Below, piece by piece: positions 7,056 through 14,259 of a stretch of 64,000 nt of DNA. The notes beneath the pieces were generated by a model that worked only from the letters and a program-made list of their open reading frames with translations, did not search any database and was not told the origin of the DNA. Location of the stretch: positions 51,558 through 115,557 of the forward strand of contig NZ_PJQW01000001.1 of the NCBI RefSeq assembly GCF_004303025.1, given 5' to 3'. The position numbers were made by a program, and so were the translations under genes. Origin of the DNA: Flavobacterium sp. J27 (GTDB lineage: Bacteria; Bacteroidota; Bacteroidia; Flavobacteriales; Flavobacteriaceae). Positions within the stretch are counted from its first letter, which is position 1. Each line of letters starts with the position of its first letter.

Positions 7056-9289
7056 ACTTGCCTTATTAAATCAACTCCCATATGTCCAGGAATCCATATT
7101 GCTAGGGTTGGCACGTTTTGAAAATCGGTATCTCTCAAATTCAAAAGGTGAATTTGAATTGTCAAAATATTTTCATCCTTAATTTCTGAATCACCTGGAT
7201 AAATTACTTCTCCTGTTCGCGGGTTACGACCTTGAAATAGCTGTTGTATTTCATCATTTCGATTTAATCTACGAGTTCTTGGAGTCCAATTATCATAGGA
7301 ATTTGTACTCATCAAGTAAACCAAACATTCTTCATCTGTGTGTTCCTCAATATATCCTTTTAAAATCCCTCTAAGGCTTGAGTAAGTTGCAGAATCACTT
7401 TCCCTTGTATAACGAAGATTGTTAAGTAAATGCTCCAAACATTCTTGAATTGTAATTCTTGCAACTAAATGTTTTTGTTCTTCCGTTCTATTTGGATGTC
7501 CTTCATCTTGATTAAAAATATCTGCTCGTGATTGTAGGAAGGCTAAAAGGGCATTTCTATTAGCTTCAATCAATTCATCTGTGTCGTGTGGTGCGTTAAT
7601 TCTAAACCAATCATTGCCAAAAGTATCTCTATCTAAATCGTCATAAATGATGTTTCGTCTTGTTAGGTTTAACATTTGATTAAGCACTACCACTCTGTCC
7701 AAATCGTTTAGGTGTCTATCATTCAAATGAAATTCTAAAAGTCTATTTCTTACATCTTCTTCGTGTTCTACGATAAAATTGTAAGCATCAATAGTTACTT
7801 GGTCTAAGAAAACTCGACAATAGCCTAAATACCCTCTTTTATAGCCAAAAAATCTTGCTCTCTGTTGAATTGTATCAACGTTTCCTGTGCCAATATTTCT
7901 AGGCATATATGTTACGGTCAAACCTTCAACTGTAAATCCTCTATCCATTGATTGACCGCCTACTAAAATCCAAGAATAAAAGTCATTCCAAGGAATTTGT
8001 GGAGTTGCTCCATTTCGGGAATTGACTTCAACAATTTGGGTGTAGCGTAAAGCGTGAACCAAATCATTTCCTGTTAGCGTCTCAAAACTAGGCAAATCCG
8101 AAACGGTCATTTGCAATTGATTATATGAAGTTCTGAACTCGTCAATTAGTTCTCTTCTGTCTTCGTCATCATTACCTGAAAGTAACCTTTGCCAACTATT
8201 GCAAGTGTTTCTTATCCAATTTATAAATTCATTGTGGTCTCCTTGTAATCTTGAAGGATGAACAAGCATTGTTCTGTTTCTGTGATTGTTTTGCATTTCT
8301 CCTGCAACAACACCTAAAAAGAAAATCCGCAATGCACTTTTTAAACTCTCAGGGATTTCAAAAAGCGGATTGTTTGAAGATGGAATTTCATTTGGTGGTA
8401 TCTCAGAAATAAGGTTTGGATTATTTCTAAAAAAATCAATTCCGCCTGTGTAATCAGGTCCGGGAGTTAAAAGTTTTATGAAATTAGGAGAAAGCCTATC
8501 CATTATATTTATGAATAGATTTGCTTGTGGTGTAGCGGTGTATTGTAAGAATGTGTGATGAGGGAAAACATTGCGAAGTGCGTTTATTCTTCGGTAAATA
8601 GTTGAAACTTGACTTTCTGTTAAAGTTTCAATATCAAGATTTTGTCGAGCTGCCCATCTTGCTCTAGTATTTAGACTTGCTTGGTCTCCTTCATCATCAA
8701 TTATCAATGTTGGTACGCCATCTAGTGCTAACCCTGATAATATATTAACCAAATTTTGTAAATGTGAAGAATATTTCATCACTGTTATAAGAACAGTTCT
8801 GCATTTTTCTTTTGGAAAAGTTAAATCTTTCCATTGGTTCAAAGTGGTTTCAATAGTATCGGAGTCTTGAATTGTGCTAGGGTTTGACAACAAAGTCCAC
8901 TTTCTATCAAAGCGAGTGTTTAATCTTAAATCATCTTCTAACCTCTTTGTTGACTGATTAACAAGATTAGTTGAAACACCTGCAATTACAATTACAATCT
9001 GATAGTTGTTATCTCTTGCTAATGCAGTCAGAGTAGTGAAAGAAAGAGTTTTTCCACTTTGGACATAACCAATTACAATTCCTGTTTCATTATTGGTTTG
9101 GTCATTTGGATTACCACACACCTGCATAATTCGGTATGTTTCATCCAATATTCTTTCGCCACTTTGATTTAAACTTCTGTCAGAATTAGTAAAACCCTTA
9201 CTTCGCAAAAGTTCAGTGGTTTCATCACCTACAAATGGTTGCCAATCTCCATTTTGGTTTTGATTTTGTATTTCGATTATTTCTGTCAT
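7052..9289 (-). CDS. Z1-domain helicase-like ATPase
   Basis: This 745-aa protein is a superfamily II-type P-loop ATPase of the Z1 family (PF10593). Walker A is GYVQSGKT (74-81); Walker B is LIIDDEGDQASL; motif III-like is QYTATPQANL; and the second RecA-like lobe contains ILVGGQSMDRGFTVEGL and the arginine-finger helix QQRARFFGYKRGYLG. Z1 proteins occur in bacterial restriction operons beside MORC/MutL-type ATPases, C5 methylases and PD-(D/E)XK nucleases, and probably move along or remodel DNA between recognition and cutting. The gene begins 7 bp after the ATPase gene ends and overlaps the nuclease gene by 4 bp. Confidence 0.92.
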   Translation of the reverse strand: MTEIIEIQNQNQNGDWQPFVGDETTELLRSKGFTNSDRSLNQSGERILDETYRIMQVCGNPNDQTNNETGIVIGYVQSGKTLSFTTLTALARDNNYQIVIVIAGVSTNLVNQSTKRLEDDLRLNTRFDRKWTLLSNPSTIQDSDTIETTLNQWKDLTFPKEKCRTVLITVMKYSSHLQNLVNILSGLALDGVPTLIIDDEGDQASLNTRARWAARQNLDIETLTESQVSTIYRRINALRNVFPHHTFLQYTATPQANLFINIMDRLSPNFIKLLTPGPDYTGGIDFFRNNPNLISEIPPNEIPSSNNPLFEIPESLKSALRIFFLGVVAGEMQNNHRNRTMLVHPSRLQGDHNEFINWIRNTCNSWQRLLSGNDDEDRRELIDEFRTSYNQLQMTVSDLPSFETLTGNDLVHALRYTQIVEVNSRNGATPQIPWNDFYSWILVGGQSMDRGFTVEGLTVTYMPRNIGTGNVDTIQQRARFFGYKRGYLGYCRVFLDQVTIDAYNFIVEHEEDVRNRLLEFHLNDRHLNDLDRVVVLNQMLNLTRRNIIYDDLDRDTFGNDWFRINAPHDTDELIEANRNALLAFLQSRADIFNQDEGHPNRTEEQKHLVARITIQECLEHLLNNLRYTRESDSATYSSLRGILKGYIEEHTDEECLVYLMSTNSYDNWTPRTRRLNRNDEIQQLFQGRNPRTGEVIYPGDSEIKDENILTIQIHLLNLRDTDFQNVPTLAIWIPGHMGVDLIRQV

Positions 9290-9296
9290 ATCTGTA

Positions 9297-10832
9297 TTAT
9301 TTTGAGAGATTGGATATTAGTTCATTAAAATTTCTCCGAACTTCTCCTTGATTTTTGTAACTGTCCTTTGCAATGATTTCAGAAAGTCCTAAAGCTGCGA
9401 TAATTCTTAAAATAGGTTCAATTTTATTGTTGTCAGCACCTGCAAATTCAATCATGAATGGATGTGTTAAAGAGAGTCTTATCCCTATTTTTCTTACTCC
9501 TTTTTCAAATAAACCATCTTTAATAAATCTATCACCAACTTCAATTAATTCTGTTAGCGAAGAGTCATAAGAAAGTTCAATTGATACTTTCCAATCAACT
9601 TTATTAAACCTTATGTCAAATTCTCTATGAAGTGTTTTTTCAGTTTTGGTTAATTCTATCTTTTCTTCAGGTTCAGTTACAGAAATTGAATTTACTACTT
9701 CGGCAACCGCTTGCGGTGCTTTCTTCTGAAAGTCATTTACTGTTTCATCAAGTGCTTTTACAGCTGCTTTATATTCTTTTTCAGTCGCTCTTACTCGATA
9801 TTGTTCTGCTTGTTGGAGTAATGGGAAGTTTTTAGAACTAATATCTTCTTTAAGTAGTCTTAAGAAAATGTCTAGATTTTCATCCCATTGAATTCCTTTT
9901 TTAGTAAAATTTACACTGAATCCTTCCAAGTGAAGTTCTCCAAAAACTCTTTGATATCTATAACTGTTTGGAGCGCCAAAAATGAAATCTGGTCTAAAGC
10001 CGTTGTCAAAGCTACCTTCAATGACTCTTCCTCTACGAAATAAAGCAAAACCAGCTTCTGCTGTAGATGCCTTTTCTCGAATTGCAACAAAACCTTTAAC
10101 ACTTAGATTTTCTTCTAATTTAAAATCAATTTCCTTTCTCCATAAAATTGGTTTATCATCAGGTTTGTCATATTGAGGGGCATTTAAGATTTTTGGATCA
10201 TCAAATTTTAATTCTTCATTGTTCAAAGTTAGTTTTAAAACTCCTTTTCGAATGAACTCTCTGTAAATACTTCGTAAATGGTCTTTTACTTTACCTACAC
10301 CTTTTCTTCTAGGCATTCTGTTTACATTAAACAATTCTACGATAGTGAAATGATGTTTCTTTTCACAAGAGTTAATTTCGACATCTAATTCCTCTAACTT
10401 GTCCTCAAAAATCTTTTTCATATCGAAAGAAACTTTTTTCAGTTGAGTTTCTCCTAAAGCGGTTGACGAAACACACCAATTATCAGCAAACCAACAAGCT
10501 GCGGACTTCATACCCATACCAAATTCAGAAAGGCCCGAATTATCAGGGGGAATTTCCGCGGCACGAAATGCTCTTGTATAATCTGCTTCACCAATTCCTC
10601 CGGCATTGTCTCTTATTGTAATTCTATTCTCAGGTTCGTTGATTTCAACTTTTACAACAAGAACAAAATTGTCTCCCTCAATTTCTTTTAAAAGTTCTAT
10701 ATTTTTTAAGTAGCTATCAATTGCATTATCAATGAATTCTGCCAATGCAAACCAAGTCTCATATTCTATATGCTTAAGAACTGAGAGCATTGTAACTTGG
10801 GGTCGAATACTAACTTTAGTTTGCTGGTTCAT
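9297..10832 (-). CDS. MORC/MutL-type GHKL ATPase
   Basis: A 511-aa protein if started at the ATG at 10832 (MNQQTKVSIRPQ). A start 16 codons upstream at 10880 would overlap the methylase more deeply. It has a GHKL (Hsp90/MutL/MORC) ATPase fold: N box AEFIDNAIDS (31-40; Glu32, Asn36), G1 box RDNAGGIG (74-81) and G2 box GMGMKSAACW (105-114). The S5-like transducer part follows (KGFVAIREK, EAGFALFRRGRVIEG), then a helical linker and a C-terminal domain. Such ATPases are known partners of Z1 helicases and C5 methylases in restriction systems, and are related to eukaryotic MORC proteins. It probably acts as an ATP-gated clamp. Confidence 0.9.
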   Translation of the reverse strand: MNQQTKVSIRPQVTMLSVLKHIEYETWFALAEFIDNAIDSYLKNIELLKEIEGDNFVLVVKVEINEPENRITIRDNAGGIGEADYTRAFRAAEIPPDNSGLSEFGMGMKSAACWFADNWCVSSTALGETQLKKVSFDMKKIFEDKLEELDVEINSCEKKHHFTIVELFNVNRMPRRKGVGKVKDHLRSIYREFIRKGVLKLTLNNEELKFDDPKILNAPQYDKPDDKPILWRKEIDFKLEENLSVKGFVAIREKASTAEAGFALFRRGRVIEGSFDNGFRPDFIFGAPNSYRYQRVFGELHLEGFSVNFTKKGIQWDENLDIFLRLLKEDISSKNFPLLQQAEQYRVRATEKEYKAAVKALDETVNDFQKKAPQAVAEVVNSISVTEPEEKIELTKTEKTLHREFDIRFNKVDWKVSIELSYDSSLTELIEVGDRFIKDGLFEKGVRKIGIRLSLTHPFMIEFAGADNNKIEPILRIIAALGLSEIIAKDSYKNQGEVRRNFNELISNLSK

Positions 10833-12183
10833 ATGATTTAGATAATGAATTATATGATTGGGGTTGATTAACAACTTCAATTAATTTCTTTTCTTCAACC
10901 AAAAGTTCAGTAGCAATGAGCTTTACAATTTTAGAATTTACTGCATTTCCTAAAGCTTTAAAAGCTGCATTATCATTCTCAGGTAGTTTTAAACCTGTTA
11001 AAGATTGAAGTTTCAATCCTTCTTTTTTTGTAATATATCTATTTTCCCATCCTATGATTGGAATCTGTGTATTTGTACAGACTAGAGAAGGGAAAAAATC
11101 AGATTTTTTAATCCTAATTCCTGATGCTCTGAATTGCAATAGATAATTATTGATTTTTCTTTCATTGTCTCCAACATTCCATTCTAACTTTTGCCAACTT
11201 TGAGATGGTAATTTTGAAATTTGTTTAACAGCAGCTTTTATAAATTTCTTATTGTTTTCATAAAATTGTCTGTTTTGTCTAATATATCGTTGTTTCCAAT
11301 CAGGAAATTTAACTTCAACTCTTGAATAACTTGGTAAATTTGCTAATTGTTCTTCTTTAGTCATTCCTTTTAATGAAACACCAAAATTTCCTCTGTATTT
11401 ACCTAATTCTTCAGACGTAAGTAAATGAGGATATTTTTCTTCAAAAGGATAATTAGCACCGAATTCCATTCCCCAAATAGGAAAACCTGGAAGTTTTACT
11501 TCTTTAGGTAAGGCATCTATTAGATCTTGCCAAAGTTGTATACAGTATTGATTTGATTTAGGGAGTTTTTTTGCAGTTTCAGGGTTGTGCTCAATAAAAT
11601 TTTCAAGTTTAACAACTTTCTTTTTGTATCTATCTACCTTATCAAAACTAAAATGATCTAGTGAATTTGTTCCTAATGAACCAACAATGAATATTCTTTG
11701 TCTATGCTGAGGAATACCAAAGTCGTGTGGAGAATAGTCTTTATGATCTACTTCATATCCTAGTCTTTCAAATTCAACTTTCATTGCTTTCCATGTTTCT
11801 TCATTATTATGTTTGGCAATGAAGCGAACATTTTCTAATATAAAGTATTTAGGTTTTCTTGCTTCCAGTATTTTTACAATTTCATCGAATAGAGTTCCTC
11901 TTTCATCATCTCTTCCAAGTTGTTTACCCGCTTTTGAAAAGGGTTGACATGGGAAACCTGCACATAAAATATCGTGATCTGGAATTAATTCAATATTTTC
12001 TTTGACAATTTTTCTAATATCTCCGTGAATGTTTGTTTTTTTACCCCAATTTTTTTTGTATGTGTCACGTAAAACAGGGTCTAATTCACTTGCAAATACA
12101 CACTCATGTCCTAGTTCATGTAATGCTTTATGAAATCCACCGAGTCCAGCAAAAAGATCAATAAATTTTAAATTATTTTTCAT
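10816..12183 (-). CDS. DNA (cytosine-5-)-methyltransferase
   Basis: All key C5-methylase motifs are present (numbering from the alternative ATG at 12201): motif I FIDLFAGLGGF (13-23, SAM binding), motif IV with catalytic Cys in GFPCQPFSKAG (82-92), ENVRF (123-127), QHRQRIFIVG (165-174) and motif X ALGNAVNSKIV near the end. The region of about 175-390 is the target-recognition part. The ATG at 12183 (MKNNLKFIDLF) is preferred because it leaves the usual short lead before motif I; 12201 is possible and would add six residues. It overlaps the controller gene upstream and the GHKL ATPase downstream. It protects host DNA from the two nucleases of the operon; the target sequence cannot be read from the protein. 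Confidence 0.93.
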   Translation of the reverse strand: MKNNLKFIDLFAGLGGFHKALHELGHECVFASELDPVLRDTYKKNWGKKTNIHGDIRKIVKENIELIPDHDILCAGFPCQPFSKAGKQLGRDDERGTLFDEIVKILEARKPKYFILENVRFIAKHNNEETWKAMKVEFERLGYEVDHKDYSPHDFGIPQHRQRIFIVGSLGTNSLDHFSFDKVDRYKKKVVKLENFIEHNPETAKKLPKSNQYCIQLWQDLIDALPKEVKLPGFPIWGMEFGANYPFEEKYPHLLTSEELGKYRGNFGVSLKGMTKEEQLANLPSYSRVEVKFPDWKQRYIRQNRQFYENNKKFIKAAVKQISKLPSQSWQKLEWNVGDNERKINNYLLQFRASGIRIKKSDFFPSLVCTNTQIPIIGWENRYITKKEGLKLQSLTGLKLPENDNAAFKALGNAVNSKIVKLIATELLVEEKKLIEVVNQPQSYNSLSKSYEPAN

Positions 12184-12394
12184 TTTCAAAGAAGTATTCA
12201 ATTGGTTTTTTGTAAAAATTTGCTAAAATGAATAACTGTGAAGCACTTATTTTCTTTATTCCGTTTTCAATTTTTGATAAAGTACTTTGTTTGATTATTC
12301 CGTTTTCTTCTACTTTTTTTTGGGTTAAAAGCATCTCTTCTCTCGCTTTTACTAACTGATGCGAAATAAATTGATTGATTTTTTTTTCGTTCAT
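12173..12394 (-). CDS. XRE-family controller (C) protein of the R-M operon
   Basis: A 73-aa helix-turn-helix protein with the Cro/CI pattern: QLVKAREEMLLTQKKVEENG, then the recognition helix region IKQSTLSKIENGIKKIS, then SASQLFILANFYKKPIEYFFE. Its size and place as first gene before a methylase and nucleases fit the controller (C) proteins of restriction-modification systems, which time methylase and nuclease production after entry into a new host. Its stop overlaps the start of the methylase. Paired palindromes just upstream are its probable binding sites, giving self-regulation of the six-gene operon. HTH is clear; the C-protein role is inferred from context. Confidence 0.85.
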   Translation of the reverse strand: MNEKKINQFISHQLVKAREEMLLTQKKVEENGIIKQSTLSKIENGIKKISASQLFILANFYKKPIEYFFENEK

Positions 12395-12408
12395 AGAGAA
12401 ATATTTTT

Positions 12409-12462
12409 AATATTCCATATTGCAATATTCGAAATTTAAACTCGGTATTCCATTTTGGAATA
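12409..12462 (-). promoter_or_regulatory. Paired palindromic operators upstream of the controller gene
   Basis: Box 1, AATATT-CCATATTGC-AATATT (12409-12429), is an imperfect palindrome. Box 2, TATTCCA-TTT-TGGAATA (12446-12462), is perfect with 7-bp arms. Both share ATTCCA and GGAAT/CAATAT cores, and their centres are 35 bp apart. Box 1 begins 15 bp upstream of the controller ATG. Between them the minus strand reads TAAATTTC (12438 to 12431), one base off the TAnnTTTG promoter element, so box 2 would cover the -33 area and box 1 the start site. This is the layout expected for C-protein autoregulation. Confidence 0.6.
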
Positions 12463-12739
12463 TTTCTATCTTTTGGTAGATGTTTTATTTATCTTTTCTC
12501 ACACCACAAAACCCGTAATATCACCTATATTCTTTTTTAGGTAGAAACACGGTAAAAGTTTTGAAGGAGGTATACTAACTTTATACCGTATTTTCAAGAA
12601 AATGCTGCCACTTTTCCACTTATTTATTCATAAGAATAGTGTTTGTAAATTCTTTTATTTCAGTGATTTAGAATAATAAACAGGAAAAATACCCGCTTAA
12701 AATACAGGAAAAATCCCCTTTTAAAAAGGAGTTTTTGCC

Positions 12740-12772
12740 TTGCTAAAAAATGATTAGTTCCATCTAGCTTTG
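12740..12772 (+). promoter_or_regulatory. Probable promoter of the eCIS operon
   Basis: TAGCTTTG at 12765-12772 fits the Bacteroidota -7 consensus TAnnTTTG, with a TTG at 12740-12742 as a possible -33 element (22-nt spacing, somewhat long). The predicted start would leave about 20 nt before the ATG at 12801. The paired direct repeats just upstream (12680-12718) could be activator sites. Confidence 0.45.
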
Positions 12773-12800
12773 AGCAAACAAACAGATAAACTATTCCACC

Positions 12801-13400
12801 ATGATATTTGAAGCGGTTCAAATAATTGAAGAGCAGGTAAACGCATACTTTGAAGAATGCGGTTTAACAAAATCTGTTATTGCTGAAAATATAGGTATTT
12901 TGGAAACCAGTAGCGATGCTGTTTCAAGAATTGAAGATAAAGTAGCACTTACGTTATTAAACTTAGGGGAAGAAACCACACTTAAAAACGTTCCCAATCA
13001 AACTAAAGAAGGTTCCAAAGTTGTTTATAAAAATAACATTGTAAACCTGAACCTGTATATTCTTTTTAGTGCTAATCGCAGTACTTACATTAAATCATTA
13101 AACGATATTTCTAAAATTATTGAGTTTTTCCAAGGAAAGAAATTGTTTACACAAGCCAATACGGTGTATGATAGAAACAATACTTCGATGGCAAATATTG
13201 ATAATTTTAGGTTTACCGTAGAATTATACACACCTACTTTTGAAGAAATGAACTTTATATGGGGTACGCTCGGTGGCAGACAATTGCCTTCTGCCTTATA
13301 CAAAGTGAGTATGATTCAAATTGAACGAAATATTGTTCAAGGAGAAGGTCAGTTGATTCATAAAATTGATGGTATAACAAATCAATATATAAGTCAATGA
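12801..13400 (+). CDS. eCIS tail terminator/cap protein (DUF4255, Pvc16/Afp16-like)
   Basis: This 199-aa protein matches the DUF4255 (Pvc16 N-terminal) family. It starts MIFEAVQIIEEQVNAYFEE, has the conserved VALTLLNLGEETTLKN strand-turn, the NLNLYILFSANRSTYIKSLNDISKIIEFFQGKKLFT core, and FWGTLGG-like text (IWGTLGGRQLPSALYKVSMIQIE). In Afp and PVC particles this protein caps the tube and sheath and ends polymerisation. As in many Bacteroidota systems it is the first gene of the locus. Its stop overlaps the next gene by four bases. No signal peptide is present, as expected for a particle assembled in the cytoplasm. Confidence 0.88.
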   Translation: MIFEAVQIIEEQVNAYFEECGLTKSVIAENIGILETSSDAVSRIEDKVALTLLNLGEETTLKNVPNQTKEGSKVVYKNNIVNLNLYILFSANRSTYIKSLNDISKIIEFFQGKKLFTQANTVYDRNNTSMANIDNFRFTVELYTPTFEEMNFIWGTLGGRQLPSALYKVSMIQIERNIVQGEGQLIHKIDGITNQYISQ

Positions 13401-14248
13401 GTTTTTCTATAACATATAAAACCCTTTGTGAAATAACCGTACTTCATAGTTATTTTTTAAACAGCGGTATTGAAGAATTTAGTGGCATGACCGATGTAAA
13501 AAAAGGGAAAATGCTGAAAAACTATAAATACAAAAATTTTTTAGAGATTATTCCTTCCGAAGCTACGGCTAAGTTATTAAGAAATAATCATTTGGTATTT
13601 ATTCCTTTACACAACAGTATTAAAATAGGCGTTAAGGCGCATCCTGATAATGAAGATGTTACCTTTGCTAGTATTTCTTTAGATACTACTTTAGATTTTA
13701 TCATTCGTATCAAAGATTATCTTTTTGAAAATTATACCGCAATTTCTCCTACTTCGCAGCAGTTGTTTTACATTAGTAATATAAAACCAGTAGATGAGCC
13801 CGTTAGTTTTAAATACATTCCTTTGGCTTCAGAAGCTGTTTTTATTAATGATGATTATAAAGTCTCTGATGTTTCGACTGCTAAAATTTTGGACTCTTTT
13901 GGAACCAATGAAAAAACAGGCATTTTTGGAGTTGTCTCATTAAAAATGCAAGCGGATAATAGCAATTTAAACCTACTTTCCCCACTTCAAGAAATCATTT
14001 CCCCTACACCTACTTTTAAAATTCATTTCGATAATAGAAAAACCTTTTGGAAATATAGTAAAACGAATAGCACATTTGAAGTAGAAACTACTTTAGAAAA
14101 ACCATTAACACAAAATGGTTTTGTAGAAATTACTCCAGCCGATTTTACAACAAGTCCTCCAGAAGTGAATGACTTTCAATATCCTAATCCATCGGTTAGT
14201 TCCATTCAGAAAATAGCAAGTAAAATGTACTCACAAATATTCATCTAA
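13397..14248 (+). CDS. Unknown conserved eCIS-locus protein
   Basis: A 283-aa protein I do not recognise by function. The N-terminal part (ITYKTLCEITVLHSYFLN, then LKNYKYKNFLEIIPSEATAKLLRNNHLVFIP) looks alpha/beta, and the C-terminal part (FKIHFDNRKTFWKYSKTN) looks beta-rich. It has no signal peptide or membrane helix. It overlaps the cap gene by 4 bp and lies 11 bp before the sheath gene, so it is co-translated with structural parts. Genes at this place in Bacteroidota eCIS loci may serve as a second cap or adaptor protein, but that is inference from position only. Confidence 0.7.
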   Translation: MSFSITYKTLCEITVLHSYFLNSGIEEFSGMTDVKKGKMLKNYKYKNFLEIIPSEATAKLLRNNHLVFIPLHNSIKIGVKAHPDNEDVTFASISLDTTLDFIIRIKDYLFENYTAISPTSQQLFYISNIKPVDEPVSFKYIPLASEAVFINDDYKVSDVSTAKILDSFGTNEKTGIFGVVSLKMQADNSNLNLLSPLQEIISPTPTFKIHFDNRKTFWKYSKTNSTFEVETTLEKPLTQNGFVEITPADFTTSPPEVNDFQYPNPSVSSIQKIASKMYSQIFI

Positions 14249-14259
14249 AAAATAAAATT

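Larger units (their letters stand above)
12395..12800. other. Divergent intergenic region between the R-M operon and the eCIS locus
   Basis: This 406-bp region has no gene. From left to right it holds the controller operators (12409-12462), a stretch in which I see nothing assignable (about 12470-12670), two direct repeats of ACAGGAAAAAT plus CCC (12680-12694 and 12704-12718, 24-bp period), a short CCTTTTAAAAAGG dyad (about 12716-12729), and a probable eCIS promoter. Confidence 0.6.
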
